DNA from: Hyphomonadaceae bacterium
GTDB lineage: Bacteria; Pseudomonadota; Alphaproteobacteria; Caulobacterales; Aquidulcibacteraceae
NCBI GenBank assembly: GCA_019753105.1
Contig: JAIELJ010000005.1
Location: 163,922-227,921, forward strand
Reading direction: 5' to 3'
Length of the DNA stretch: 64,000 nt
The first letter of the stretch is position 1; each line of letters opens with the position of its first letter. The notes beneath the pieces were generated by a model. It was given only the letters and a program-made list of their open reading frames with translations, was not told where the DNA came from and made no database searches. Positions 9,065 through 18,648 of this stretch are shown piece after piece. A program made the position numbers and the translations under genes.

Positions 9065-11077
9065 ATGAGACGTTTGTTGGCGGCCGTCGCGGCGCTCGTC
9101 ACATTAGGCGCGACCAGCTCGATGCCGGCGACGGCGCAGAACCAGCAGGCGCCAACAATCGCGGCGTTCACCGCAGCGCCGGCGCTGCGCTCGGTGACGC
9201 TGTCGCCGAACGGTCAGTTCGTCGCCTACATCCGCGACACCGCCGAACAACAAGTGCTGTTCGTGGCCGACCTCACCACAAACCAGACTCGCCCCATCCA
9301 ATCCGCGCGCGCTGGCAACGCCATTAACTGGGTGCGCTGGAAGTCGGATGACCGGCTGATCTTCGGCGTGCAGCAGGAGGCCGTCGTCGCCGACCGCGCC
9401 TCCACCGGCACGCGTCTCAACAATGTCGAAGGCTTCACCTTCCGCCGCTGGCGTGTGTTCTCTATCGGACGCGACGGCACCGGCGGCGTCGAGATGTTCG
9501 CGGAGCAGCAACGGCGCCTTGTGAACGGTCTTGGCTCGACCTTCCTCATTGATCGTTTGCCGAACAATCCAACCAGCGTTTTGTTGAGCGCCATCGATAA
9601 TGATGGCGTCGGCATTTGGCGCGCAGATATCACCACCGGTCGTGCCGAACGCATCCTCGACGGCTCCTACGATACGATCGATTACGGCACCGATGGCGAA
9701 GGCAATCCGGTTGTGCGTATGGACGCGCCGGAGAACGAAGCAGCGATCCGCATCATGCGCCGGGCGCCTGATCAGCGCGGCTGGACGCTTTATCGCGAAG
9801 TGCGTCGCGCCGCGGGCGCCACCAATTCGCCGGACTTCCAAGTGCTAGGCCCCGCGCCGGGCGCTGGCCGAGTGTATGCGCTCGCACGCTTGGACAATCA
9901 GGATCTGCTCAGCCTCCATATCTTCGACACGACCACCGGCCAATTGGGCGAAGCGCTGCAGCAGGGCCAGCAGGCCGACGTCGATGCGCCCTGGGTCGAT
10001 CCGCGCACGCGTGAAGTGATCGCACACTGCGAATACGCAACGCGCATGCGCTGCACCTCGCAAGATCGCGACACCGAGCGCCATTTGAGAGCGGTTGAGC
10101 AATTCCTAGGCGAGGACGTCACGGTCTATCTTTCCGGCATCTCCGTTGATGGAAACGTCTGGCTCCTATATGCCGATGGCCCGCGTGAGCCGGGCGGCTT
10201 CTTCATTTATGACCGCGCAGCGGCTAACGTTCGTTCGCTCGCCGAACTCTATCCAGAAGCGCCCATCGACTCGCTTTCGCCAACGCGTGTGGTCGAATAC
10301 GCGACACGCGACGGGCAGCGGCAGTGGGCCTACGTTACCGCGCAAGCCGGTGTCGAGGGGCCGCGCCCAACTGTGATCATGCCGCACGGCGGTCCGGAAG
10401 CGCGCGATTACTTTGAATACGATGCGTACGTGCAATTCCTGGCGTCGCGCGGTTATGTCGTCGTTCAGCCAAACTTCCGCGGTGGCGATGGTTTCGGACG
10501 CGCATTCGCCGACGCTGGCCGCGGTCAGTGGGGCCAACGCATGCAGCACGATATCGAAGACGCGACACGTCACGTCATCGAAGCTGGCATTGCGGATGCA
10601 CAGCGCGTCTGCATCGTCGGCGCATCCTACGGCGGCTACGCCGCGCTCGCGGGCGTTACGCTAACGCCAGACCTTTATCGCTGCGCGATCTCGATCTCGG
10701 GCGTCTCCGATCTCGTCGAAACGTTGCGCCAAGAGCGGCTTTCAAACGGGCGGGTGTCGCTGAGCTATCATTACTGGCTGCGTTCGATCGGCGATCCGCG
10801 CGAAAACCGCGATGCGTTGCGCGCTGTCTCGCCGGCCTTGCTGGCGGATCGCGTCACGGCGCCGGTGCTGCTCATCCACGGCACAGCGGATGAAGTCGTG
10901 CTGCCGCGTCAATCGGAGCTGATGCAGCGCGCGCTTGAGCGCGCCGGCAAGCCGGTGCGTCACATCACGCTAGAGGGCGCTGGTCACGCGTGGGCCGCGT
11001 GGACCGTCGAACAACGCACGCAGCTGTTCACCGAGACCGAGTCTTTCCTCGCTCAGCACCTGCGCGGCGGCAACTAG
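9065..11077 (+). CDS. Secreted S9-family (acylaminoacyl/dipeptidyl) peptidase
   Basis: A 670-residue serine peptidase with signal peptide (MRRLLAAVAALVTLGATSS...ATAQ), followed by a seven-bladed beta-propeller and an alpha/beta-hydrolase domain. The triad is visible: Ser521 in GASYGGYAA, Asp609 in HGTADEVV and His641 in GAGHAWA. GGGGGA 4 nt upstream of ATG 9065 favours this start over the ATG at 9023, whose extra 14 residues would hide the signal peptide. The order TADE..GAGH places it in the S9C-type group. It likely degrades oligopeptides in the periplasm. Its stop overlaps that of the convergent oxidoreductase (CTAG). Confidence 0.88.
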   Translation: MRRLLAAVAALVTLGATSSMPATAQNQQAPTIAAFTAAPALRSVTLSPNGQFVAYIRDTAEQQVLFVADLTTNQTRPIQSARAGNAINWVRWKSDDRLIFGVQQEAVVADRASTGTRLNNVEGFTFRRWRVFSIGRDGTGGVEMFAEQQRRLVNGLGSTFLIDRLPNNPTSVLLSAIDNDGVGIWRADITTGRAERILDGSYDTIDYGTDGEGNPVVRMDAPENEAAIRIMRRAPDQRGWTLYREVRRAAGATNSPDFQVLGPAPGAGRVYALARLDNQDLLSLHIFDTTTGQLGEALQQGQQADVDAPWVDPRTREVIAHCEYATRMRCTSQDRDTERHLRAVEQFLGEDVTVYLSGISVDGNVWLLYADGPREPGGFFIYDRAAANVRSLAELYPEAPIDSLSPTRVVEYATRDGQRQWAYVTAQAGVEGPRPTVIMPHGGPEARDYFEYDAYVQFLASRGYVVVQPNFRGGDGFGRAFADAGRGQWGQRMQHDIEDATRHVIEAGIADAQRVCIVGASYGGYAALAGVTLTPDLYRCAISISGVSDLVETLRQERLSNGRVSLSYHYWLRSIGDPRENRDALRAVSPALLADRVTAPVLLIHGTADEVVLPRQSELMQRALERAGKPVRHITLEGAGHAWAAWTVEQRTQLFTETESFLAQHLRGGN

Positions 11078-12171
11078 CGCGCCTCGATCCTGCGCCTCAC
11101 CTCTTCGCCGATGGCGAGCGATGAGGTGAGGCCGGGGCTTTCTATGCCGAAGAGGCAGATCAGATTATCGACGCTGTCGTCGATGATGAAATCGCCTTGG
11201 CGCTCGCCCGGGCCGTGCAGCTTCGGGCGAATGCCCGCGTAATCCGGCTGTAGCGCGCCATCGGGCAGGCCGGGCCAAAACCGGCGCACGGTTTCGTAGA
11301 AGCTTGCCGCGCGTGCGGGATCGACGGTGTAATCCTCACGCGACACGAACTCGAGGTCAGGCCCGAACCGGGCGACGCCACCGAGATCGCGGCGATAGTG
11401 CGTGCCGAGCGCGCCGGGAATGGGCGGCGGGTAAATCAAACGTTGAAAGGGCGCTTTGACGCCGTGCAGGGCGAAGTAATTGCCTTTGCCGTAGTGTAGC
11501 GCCGGAATGCGCGTCTCCGGAAAGTTGGCGACGCCGCGCGCGCACGCTTGCGCGCCAAGCCCGGCGGCGATCACGAGCATGCGTACGCTCACTTGCATCG
11601 GCGCCTCACCGCCGACTTCAACGGTGTAACCATCATCGCTAGGCGCAGCGCCCAAGAAGGGGGCCTGCAACACAACCGCGCCGCCACGCGCTTCGATCTC
11701 GCCTTGCAGCGCGAGCATGTATCCGTGCGCATCCATCACGCCGCTCTCGCGGCTTTCGAGTGCTGCCGCGGCGTTGAGCTGCGGCTCAAGCAAGCGCGCT
11801 TCTGCCCCGCTCAGCCAGCGCACGCCTTCAACGCCGTTGATTTCAGCTTGGCGCGCTAGCTTTTCGAGCGCCGGGATTTCGCGATCTTCTGTCGCCACGA
11901 TGAGTTTGCCGCACTTGTTGTAGGCGACGGCGTGGGCGTCGAGAAAATCATAGAGCGCCCGTCGCCCTTCGACGCAGAGCCGCGCCTTAAGCGAGCCCGT
12001 GGCATAGTGGAGACCAGCGTGAATGACCTCGGAATTGCGCGACGAAACGCCCGCGCCGATCAATGATTCCTTCTCGATGACCGCAACGCTCATACCGGCG
12101 CGGGCAAGGGCATAACCGCAGGCGAGCCCTACCGCGCCCGCGCCGACGATCAGAACGTCAAAATCGCTCAT
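11074..12171 (-). CDS. FAD-dependent oxidoreductase, L-2-hydroxyglutarate oxidase (LhgO/YgaF)-like
   Basis: A 365-residue DAO-fold flavoprotein. It starts with the Rossmann dinucleotide motif DVLIVGAGAVGL, and the EKE at the end of the second strand fits FAD binding. The SSRNSEVIHAGLHY segment near residue 44 is typical of L-2-hydroxyglutarate oxidases, as is the C-terminal IESPGLTSSLAIGEEV. That enzyme oxidises L-2-hydroxyglutarate to 2-oxoglutarate, feeding electrons to the quinone pool. Substrate is inferred from these motifs; related FAD oxidases cannot be excluded. It stands alone between convergent and divergent neighbours. Confidence 0.8.
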   Translation of the reverse strand: MSDFDVLIVGAGAVGLACGYALARAGMSVAVIEKESLIGAGVSSRNSEVIHAGLHYATGSLKARLCVEGRRALYDFLDAHAVAYNKCGKLIVATEDREIPALEKLARQAEINGVEGVRWLSGAEARLLEPQLNAAAALESRESGVMDAHGYMLALQGEIEARGGAVVLQAPFLGAAPSDDGYTVEVGGEAPMQVSVRMLVIAAGLGAQACARGVANFPETRIPALHYGKGNYFALHGVKAPFQRLIYPPPIPGALGTHYRRDLGGVARFGPDLEFVSREDYTVDPARAASFYETVRRFWPGLPDGALQPDYAGIRPKLHGPGERQGDFIIDDSVDNLICLFGIESPGLTSSLAIGEEVRRRIEAR

Positions 12172-12303
12172 GCCACCAGTTACCTTCGTCCCGGCGCAAA
12201 ATCCTTAATCGAACTTTCCCAAGAAGCGCCGATTACGAATGCCGGGTTAATCAACCGGAAAGCAAGCTGCGATTAGTTTCGCCACCAGTCACGAGGGGCG
12301 AGC

Positions 12304-13677
12304 GTGCTGAAGTTTTCTGATCCAACCATGCTTGCGGCCGCGCGTGGGCGCGTGTCCTCGCTGCGTTGGCGCATGCTTATCGGCGCGCTGTTCGCTGTCG
12401 GCGCCATGAGCGTGCTGAACTCCGTCGAGGCGGGCATCAGCTGGTACCTCGTGCTCTGCCTGGCGATGGGCCTCGATTACATGCTGGGCAGCTCGTACCT
12501 AGAGTCGCGCGGCGACGAAGCGCGCCGCACCGCCGGCCCGCTCTTCGTATGGGGCTGCGTCTTCAGCATTTGTGTTTTTGTGACGTTGCCGTTGGTTCTA
12601 GCCTCGTTCGGGGGCGCGCCGGGTGAGGTGCTGGGCGTTCTGATGGCGTCGAGTTCGCTGGTCAGCGTGATGCTGTTCTCGTTCCAAGCGCCGCGTTTCA
12701 TGTATCTGTGCGCCGCGCCGGCGGTGGTCGCGCTCTTGGCGATGCCGTTTATTCCGCTCCACGAGGCGCCGGCATCGGCGATGCAGGGCGCACTTGGCGT
12801 CGGTTGCGGCGTCGTGGGCTTCCTAGCCTATATTGCGCGTTCTGCGCTCAACAACACCAAGATGATCAATGGCTGGCGCGCTGCGAACCAAGCGGCGAAA
12901 GATCGCCAGCTGGAAGCTGAACTGAAGCGCGCGGAGGCGGAAGAGGCGAACCGCGCGAAGTCCGAGTTCTTGGCCGTGATGACGCATGAATTGCGCACCC
13001 CGCTCAACGCCGTGATCGGTTACGCTGAAATCATTCAGGAAGACCTCGACGCGGAGGGACGCAAGGAATTGTCCGAAGACGCCGGCCGCATCACCGGCTC
13101 GGCGCGCCACCTGCTGGGCCTCATCGACCAAATTCTCAATCTCTCTAGCATTGACGCGGGCAATGAGAGTCTGGCGGTCCGAGACGTCGATGTGCGTAAG
13201 CTTCTCGAAGATGCGGTGAATGCTGCGCAGGACGATGCGCGTGAAGCCGGCAATCGCATCTCGCTGCGCGTGAGCGCCGACGCCGAGCGCGCCCATACAG
13301 ATGGCAACAAACTGACTGTCGCCGTGGCGGCGCTAGTCTCGAATGCCGTGAAGTTCACATCGCAAGGGCTCATTGCAGTGACCGCCGAGCTTGATCGCGT
13401 CGACGCGATAGACATGCTCGTGATCGCCATTTCCGACACCGGGCGTGGTATCGCTCGCGAAAACTTGGCCTCGATCTTCAAGCCCTTCACGCAAATCGAC
13501 CACGGCGCGACGCGCAGCAAGGGCGGCATGGGGCTCGGTTTGTCTATCGCTCAGCGCATGGCGAACGCGCTTGGGGGAGAAGTGAGCGTTGTCAGTGAAC
13601 TCGGTTCGGGCTCCACATTCACGCTGCGCACCCCTCTACGCGTAAAGCATCAGCACGCCGTTCGCGCTGCCGCCTAA
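12304..13677 (+). CDS. Orphan membrane sensor histidine kinase
   Basis: A 457-residue kinase beginning at GTG 12304. Residues 20-180 contain five or six hydrophobic segments with almost no periplasmic loop, so the signal is probably sensed within the membrane. A charged linker (190-220) leads to the HisKA box with phospho-acceptor His228 in THELRTPLNAVIGY. The ATPase domain shows the N box (LVSNAVKF), DTGRGIA and GMGLGLSI. No response regulator or phosphotransferase gene is adjacent, so its partner lies elsewhere. The architecture resembles PleC/DivJ-like alphaproteobacterial kinases, but I cannot assign it to a named one. Confidence 0.88.
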   Translation: MLKFSDPTMLAAARGRVSSLRWRMLIGALFAVGAMSVLNSVEAGISWYLVLCLAMGLDYMLGSSYLESRGDEARRTAGPLFVWGCVFSICVFVTLPLVLASFGGAPGEVLGVLMASSSLVSVMLFSFQAPRFMYLCAAPAVVALLAMPFIPLHEAPASAMQGALGVGCGVVGFLAYIARSALNNTKMINGWRAANQAAKDRQLEAELKRAEAEEANRAKSEFLAVMTHELRTPLNAVIGYAEIIQEDLDAEGRKELSEDAGRITGSARHLLGLIDQILNLSSIDAGNESLAVRDVDVRKLLEDAVNAAQDDAREAGNRISLRVSADAERAHTDGNKLTVAVAALVSNAVKFTSQGLIAVTAELDRVDAIDMLVIAISDTGRGIARENLASIFKPFTQIDHGATRSKGGMGLGLSIAQRMANALGGEVSVVSELGSGSTFTLRTPLRVKHQHAVRAAA

Positions 13678-13717
13678 ACTCGTCACAAGCGCCGAAAACC
13701 TCGTCGCCGCGTGTCCC

Positions 13718-13763
13718 CGCCCCCTCCCCAAGGGGGAGAGGCGCGCCCAGGTGCGGGGGAGGG
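13718..13763. repeat. C-rich/G-rich intergenic palindromic repeat
   Basis: CTCCCC-AAG-GGGGAG forms a tight hairpin (13724-13738), and CCCTCCCC (13722-13729) can alternatively pair with GGGGAGGG (13756-13763). This CCCTCCCC...GGGGAG style of element is a common dispersed intergenic repeat in alphaproteobacteria. It lies in the 194-bp gap between the kinase and oxyR. A related CTCCCC-type hairpin occurs at 26344-26369. Confidence 0.5.
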
Positions 13764-13871
13764 TTTGGGCGCTCGCGGGGTACGAGGGAATAACGTGAGC
13801 GGCTGAAAATCGTTCCGAACGCTGCCAGGGCGATGGGCTATTGGAATTTAGCTCTTATATAGGCCCTCCCT

Positions 13872-14786
13872 ATGGAAGATCGTTTGCCCGCCTCCTCGAT
13901 GCCGACCCTTCGGCAGCTCCAATTTCTCGTCGCGCTACGCGCTGAGGGGAGTTTCGTCGCTGCCGCCGAAGCGGTTGGCGTGACACAGCCCACGCTGTCG
14001 GCGGGCATCAAGGATCTGGAGACGGCGCTCGGCGCGGTGCTCGTTGAGCGCGGCCGGAACGGGGCCTCGCTGACGCCCGCGGGCGAAGACGCGGCGGAGC
14101 GCGCGTCGCGTGCGCTGAGCGAAGTCGAAGAAATGGTGCGCACGGTGCAGAGCGCTGGCGAGCCGTTCACCGGTGTCTTTCGTCTCGGCGCCATTCCAAC
14201 AATCGCGCCGTTCTTGTTGCCGCGCGCATTGCCGCTGCTGAAGCGCACGTTTCCGAAGCTGCGGCTTCAGATGCGCGAGGATTTGACCACGCGCCTTATC
14301 GAGGCATTGCGCGCGCGCACGCTCGATGCGGCGCTGATCGCGCTGCCTTACGAAGCACATGGCGTCGCCACTGCGTCCATCGCGGACGATGAGTTTCTAT
14401 TTCTGTGCCCGGAGACGCATCCGCTGGCGCGGCGCAACGATCTCTCGCCGGATCAAATGAAGAGCGAGGAGATGCTGCTGCTCGAGGACGGGCATTGTTT
14501 GCGCGAGCACGCCCTATCCGCCTGTAGAATTGCGCCGGGGCGGCGTTCGAGCGAAGTCGGCGCAACGAGCTTACATACGCTGGTGCAGATGGTAGCCGGC
14601 GGCATGGGCGTCACGTTGCTGCCGAAGATCGCGGCTGAAGGCGGCGCGATAGCGGGCGCACACGTTTCGGTACGCCCGTTCTCGACGCCGTTGATTGGGC
14701 GTTCGATTGGCGTTGCTTGGCGTGAAGGCGGACCGCGCGAAGATGAAGCGCGCAAGCTCGCTGAGGTGCTGCGCGAATTGTTTTAG
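13872..14786 (+). CDS. oxyR: Hydrogen-peroxide sensing LysR-type regulator OxyR
   Basis: A 304-residue LysR-family regulator. The N-terminal winged helix-turn-helix is at about 12-70 (LRQLQFLVAL ... AAEAVGVTQPTLSAGIKDLE). The effector domain carries the redox pair of OxyR: Cys209 in EDGHCLREHA and Cys218 in LSACR, with the same spacing as C199/C208 of E. coli OxyR, followed by ATSLHTLVQMVAGGMGVTLLP. It should sense peroxide by disulfide formation and activate antioxidant genes; no catalase or peroxidase gene is adjacent. No ribosome-binding site is obvious before ATG 13872, so the ATG at 13899 remains possible. Confidence 0.92.
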   Translation: MEDRLPASSMPTLRQLQFLVALRAEGSFVAAAEAVGVTQPTLSAGIKDLETALGAVLVERGRNGASLTPAGEDAAERASRALSEVEEMVRTVQSAGEPFTGVFRLGAIPTIAPFLLPRALPLLKRTFPKLRLQMREDLTTRLIEALRARTLDAALIALPYEAHGVATASIADDEFLFLCPETHPLARRNDLSPDQMKSEEMLLLEDGHCLREHALSACRIAPGRRSSEVGATSLHTLVQMVAGGMGVTLLPKIAAEGGAIAGAHVSVRPFSTPLIGRSIGVAWREGGPREDEARKLAEVLRELF

Positions 14787-15121
14787 GACGTCGGCCAGTC
14801 TGGCTTGGAGAGCTGCTTGGCTAAGTGCGGCAGGCGGATGACGAGCCAGACCGCCGCCCAAATGTTGCCGAGCACAAACACCGGCAACGCCCATGCAGCC
14901 GCCACCAACCACGAGCGCTCGGTCAAAAACACGATGACCGCGAAAAAGAGAAAGCCGATGTAAAGATCGACGAGCGAGACGACGCCCCACGGCAGCGTCG
15001 TCACCACGGCGAACTGATCCATGAACGTGCCGTGCAACTCTTGGCGCGCCATGAACGCCCAGATCACCAGCCCAAGCAGGGCCAGACCCAGAATGCCAAT
15101 CGCCGCGCGGACAACGTTCAT
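14783..15121 (-). CDS. Small membrane protein resembling DUF1475
   Basis: A 112-residue protein with three hydrophobic segments (about 5-24, 38-66 and 70-95) and the motif LPWGVVSLVDLYIGF, which recalls the uncharacterised DUF1475 family. It is predicted to sit in the inner membrane with both conserved LVDLY and PVFVLGNIWAA stretches in or near the bilayer. Its stop overlaps that of convergent oxyR. No function is known to me. Confidence 0.65.
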   Translation of the reverse strand: MNVVRAAIGILGLALLGLVIWAFMARQELHGTFMDQFAVVTTLPWGVVSLVDLYIGFLFFAVIVFLTERSWLVAAAWALPVFVLGNIWAAVWLVIRLPHLAKQLSKPDWPTS

Positions 15122-15197
15122 GTGCTACTCTCTTCTTGGCGCGTATTTGCCTCACCGGCTTGTTGGCAGCCCGGACGCTGCCGTCAAGCCGTAGTGC

Positions 15198-17294
15198 TCA
15201 GTCCATGAGCCGTTGCATCAGGTAGGTGTATTCAAGCGCACGCCGGCGCGCCGCTTCATTCAAGTTCGCCGCCGCCGAGTGGCCGCCGTCGATGTTCTCG
15301 TAATAGAGCACCGGCAGCCCAAGCTCGAGCATGCGCGCCACGTACTTGCGTGCGTGGCCGGGATGGACGCGGTCGTCCTTGGTTGAGGTCAGCACGAACG
15401 GGATCGGGAAGTCGTCGCGCGCGCGGAGATTTTGGTAGGGCGAGATCGTCTCCAAGAACGCACGCTCTTCCGGATTGCTCGGCGAACCATACTCATCGAC
15501 CCACGAGGCGCCGGCGAGCAATTGGTCGTAGCGCAGCATGTCGAGTAGCGGCACTTGCACGACAGCTGCGTTGACCATCTCCGGATGCTGGTTGAGCATG
15601 ACGCCCATCAGCAAGCCGCCATTCGATCCGCCCATAATGCCAAGCCGGCGCGGGCTGGTGATGCGGCGGTCTACGAGATCGCGTTGAACGGCGTAGAAGT
15701 CGTCATAGATGACCTGGCGATTGGTGCGCAGACCCGCTTGGTGCCAAGCAGGACCGAACTCGCCGCCGCCGCGGATATTGGCGAGCACGTAAACACCGCC
15801 CCGCTCAAGCCAAAGCTTGCCGACGGACGCGCTGTAAGTTGGCGGATACGAGACCTGGAAGCCGCCATAGGCGTAAAGCAGTGTCGGGTTATCGCCGTCG
15901 AACTCCATGTCGCGTGGGCGCACGATGTAATACGGCACGCGCGTGCCATCGCGGCTCACCGCTTCATGCTGCTCAGCGATGAAGCGCGAAGCGTCGAACA
16001 ACGCCGGCAGCGAGCGGATCGCGCGCGGGCTCGTGGCGTTGTTGTCGAGCGCATAGAGCGTCGAGGGCGTCGTGTAGTCTTGATAGGTCGCGAACGCGAG
16101 CGGCTCCGTTGGCGACGAGCCGGCGAAATAGACCGAGCCGGTTGTCGGCAGGCTGATTTGCGTCGTGGTCCAGCTGTTGCCGTTCGGGGCGATGCGCAGA
16201 ATGCGTCCGCACACGTTTTCGTAGCCGGCGACGAGGATCGCATCGCGCGTTATCGCAACTCCTTCGACCGATTGGCGATCGGTTGGCGCAAACAATGTCG
16301 TCGCGCGCGGCGCTTCCGCGCCGGTGTCCGAGACCGGATAGCTCGCCAGCGCGCCTTGCGCCAAGCCGCGCCACGCTTCGTTCAGCGTAAAGACGAGATT
16401 GCCGCGGAAGAGGCCGACGATCGAGGATTTGGCGGGCAGGTTGATTTGCTGCGGCGTCGCAGCGTCCAAGCGCCAATAGCTGGTTTCGAAGAACGTGTTG
16501 GCTTCATAGGCGACGGGCAGGCGCGAGCCGTCCGTGTCTTGGAAGACGCCGATGAAAACGCCGACGTCGCTGGTTTGCCCGCGCATCACCTCGGTCGCGG
16601 TCGAAAGCGCCGTGCCGCGGCGCCAGCGCTTCACGACCATGGCGTAGCCACTCTCGGTCATCGTGCCCGGTCCCCAATCGGTGGCGACGAGCAGCGTGTC
16701 GCGATCGAGCCACGCCACCGAGCTCTTAGCCTCCGGCACAACAAAGCCGCCTTCGACGAAGCTACGTGTTGCGATGTCGTATTCGCGCACCGTGTTGGCG
16801 TCGCGGCCGCCGTCGGAGAGCGAGATCAGGCAACGCGTCGTCCCTTCAAGACAATCGGCGCCTTGATAGACCCAGTTGGCGTTCTCAGCCGTTGCGAGCG
16901 CATCGACGTCGAGCAGGGTTTCCCAACGCGGTTGGCCGCGCGCGTAATCGGCCAGCGGCGAGCGGCGCCAGATGCCGCGTACATGCGTCTCGTCCTGCCA
17001 GAAGTTATAGTAGTAGCCCTCTTGGATGCCGCCGAGCGGCAGGCGGTCGCGATTGTTGGCGATGGCGAGTGCGTCTTGGTAGAGGCCTTGATAGCGGGGG
17101 TCGGCTTCGAGCACGCCCAGCGAGCGCTCGTTTTGTTCGCGCACCCAGGCGAGCGCCCGTTCGCCTTCGACTTCTTCAAGCCAGAGATAAGGGTCTTCAG
17201 TCATTGCGGGCGTACTCGGGGCTTGTGCGCTCTGGGTCGAGGCGCAGGCGGTTAGGAAAATGGCGGCAAGGCCGGCCAGGACGGCTGAACGCAT
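15198..17294 (-). CDS. Prolyl oligopeptidase family (S9A) lipoprotein
   Basis: A 698-residue serine peptidase with a lipoprotein signal (FLTACAS; lipid-attached Cys near residue 17). The propeller domain begins with DPYLWLEEVEG, the usual S9A start. The catalytic domain has Ser557 in GGSNGG, the Asp pair 640/641 in STKDDRVHPG and His672 in DGGHSAA. Prolyl oligopeptidases cut small proline-containing peptides; lipid anchoring suggests action at the cell envelope. It is transcribed divergently from dapF. It is the second S9 enzyme in the window and belongs to a different subfamily from the one at 9065. Confidence 0.9.
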   Translation of the reverse strand: MRSAVLAGLAAIFLTACASTQSAQAPSTPAMTEDPYLWLEEVEGERALAWVREQNERSLGVLEADPRYQGLYQDALAIANNRDRLPLGGIQEGYYYNFWQDETHVRGIWRRSPLADYARGQPRWETLLDVDALATAENANWVYQGADCLEGTTRCLISLSDGGRDANTVREYDIATRSFVEGGFVVPEAKSSVAWLDRDTLLVATDWGPGTMTESGYAMVVKRWRRGTALSTATEVMRGQTSDVGVFIGVFQDTDGSRLPVAYEANTFFETSYWRLDAATPQQINLPAKSSIVGLFRGNLVFTLNEAWRGLAQGALASYPVSDTGAEAPRATTLFAPTDRQSVEGVAITRDAILVAGYENVCGRILRIAPNGNSWTTTQISLPTTGSVYFAGSSPTEPLAFATYQDYTTPSTLYALDNNATSPRAIRSLPALFDASRFIAEQHEAVSRDGTRVPYYIVRPRDMEFDGDNPTLLYAYGGFQVSYPPTYSASVGKLWLERGGVYVLANIRGGGEFGPAWHQAGLRTNRQVIYDDFYAVQRDLVDRRITSPRRLGIMGGSNGGLLMGVMLNQHPEMVNAAVVQVPLLDMLRYDQLLAGASWVDEYGSPSNPEERAFLETISPYQNLRARDDFPIPFVLTSTKDDRVHPGHARKYVARMLELGLPVLYYENIDGGHSAAANLNEAARRRALEYTYLMQRLMD

Positions 17295-17421
17295 ATGGTG
17301 AGGTCCCCTCGGAATCTTGAGGGCCTACCAAGCAGCCAGGGCGCGCCAGGGCAAGGCCGGGTCGACTATTGGGGGCGCGCGATAGGTGCGTTTGGCTCGC
17401 GAAGCGCTTACATTGGTTCCG

Positions 17422-18237
17422 ATGCGCTATTTCAAGATGAACGGTTGCGGCAACGATTTCGTCATTATCGACGCACGCTCGCGCGGCGCGCTGCCGCTAT
17501 CGCAGGCGCAAGCCGCCGCCATCGCCGATCGCCGAACTGGCGTTGGCTGCGATCAGGTGATCGCCGTCGAGCGCTCCATGCGCGGCGACGCCTTCATGCG
17601 CATCTGGAACGCGAATGGCGGCGAGGTCGAAGCCTGCGGAAACGCGACCCGCTGCGTGGCGTGGTTGCTGATGGAAGAAGGTGGCGCCGTTTCTCGCCGC
17701 ATCGAGACGCCGGCTGGCATGCTTTACGCGGAACGCGCTGGCGACAACCTCATCACCGTCGACATGGGCTCGCCTCTTCTGCGCTGGGAGGAAATTCCGA
17801 TCGCCAAGGCGATGGATACGGCGCGTCTCGATTTCGAAGCTGGGGGCTTAAGCGCGCCGGGCGCGGTCAATATGGGCAATCCGCATGTCGTCTTCTTCGT
17901 CAATGACGTGCGCGCTGTGCCGATCGAAACGCTTGGGCCCAAAATCGAGCACGACCCGCTTTTCCCTCAGAAGGTGAATGTCGGCTTCGCGGAAGTGCGC
18001 TCGGCCGACGAGATACGACTGCGTGTATGGGAGCGCGGCACGGGGCTTACGAAAGCGTGCGGCACTGGCGCGTGCGCCGCAGTGGTCGCCGCGCATCGCC
18101 AGGGTCTCACAGGACGCAAGGTCAACGTCATCGTGGACGGTGGTTCACTTGAGATTGAATGGCGCGCGGGCGATGACCGGGTTCTTATGACCGGGCCGAT
18201 CGAACTGGAAAACACCGGGGAGTTGCCTGCCGTATGA
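17422..18237 (+). CDS. dapF: Diaminopimelate epimerase
   Basis: A 271-residue cofactor-independent racemase that converts LL- to meso-diaminopimelate for peptidoglycan and lysine. The two catalytic cysteines are Cys72 (EACGNATR) and Cys213 (CGTGAC). The start at 17422 gives MRYFKMNGCGNDFV, matching the family N-terminus; the in-frame ATG at 17386 would add 12 atypical residues. A 4-bp overlap (ATGA) couples it to the next lipoprotein gene. dapA, an earlier step of the same pathway, lies at 43.8 kb. Confidence 0.96.
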   Translation: MRYFKMNGCGNDFVIIDARSRGALPLSQAQAAAIADRRTGVGCDQVIAVERSMRGDAFMRIWNANGGEVEACGNATRCVAWLLMEEGGAVSRRIETPAGMLYAERAGDNLITVDMGSPLLRWEEIPIAKAMDTARLDFEAGGLSAPGAVNMGNPHVVFFVNDVRAVPIETLGPKIEHDPLFPQKVNVGFAEVRSADEIRLRVWERGTGLTKACGTGACAAVVAAHRQGLTGRKVNVIVDGGSLEIEWRAGDDRVLMTGPIELENTGELPAV

Positions 18238-18644
18238 GAGCCATCGCTGCCCTCCTGCTGCTCAGCGCGTGCGCCACAACGCAAGCGCCGCCAGCCGAGC
18301 GGCTGCGCGGCTGCTGGATCGAGCGCAGCAATGTCGGCGGTGCGGTGACCATGCGTTGGCTGCCGGACGCGAGCGGCGAGTTGCGCGGTGATCTCTTGCG
18401 CTACAGCACATCCGGCGCCTCGGGCCGTGAGCGCTACGTGCTGCGCAATCGCGATGGCGCGGACGTCCTCTGCCAGATTGGCGACACCGAAACCTGCTGG
18501 GCCGTGGCGCAAGGCGCCGGCGGCTCGCTTGAAGGCGGACGCGCCTTTATTGATCAATTTGGCGGCGACCGCATTCGCATCTCCGTTATCGACGACAGCG
18601 GCCAGCGTCTGATTTTCCAGGGCAACCGCGACGGTTGCGACTGA
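18234..18644 (+). CDS. Small lipoprotein of unknown function
   Basis: A 136-residue protein with a short lipoprotein signal (MRAIAALLLLSACATT; lipidated Cys13). The mature part (LRGCWIERSNVGGAVTMRWLPD ... LIFQGNRDGCD) looks like a small beta-barrel, with several cysteines that may pair. It is translationally coupled to dapF and is followed 5 bp later by the VOC gene. I do not recognise the family. Confidence 0.7.
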   Translation: MRAIAALLLLSACATTQAPPAERLRGCWIERSNVGGAVTMRWLPDASGELRGDLLRYSTSGASGRERYVLRNRDGADVLCQIGDTETCWAVAQGAGGSLEGGRAFIDQFGGDRIRISVIDDSGQRLIFQGNRDGCD

Positions 18645-18648
18645 CGCG

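Noticed and set aside
12230..12260. GGTT-AATC-AACC small palindrome before the histidine kinase
   Set aside because: The stem is only 4 bp with no T tract and no second copy nearby. It does not support an operator or terminator call.
15555..17255. 566-codon open frame antisense to the S9A peptidase gene
   Set aside because: High GC leaves antisense frames open. The minus-strand gene has an intact catalytic triad and signal peptide, whereas this frame is Arg/Ala-rich without recognisable domains.
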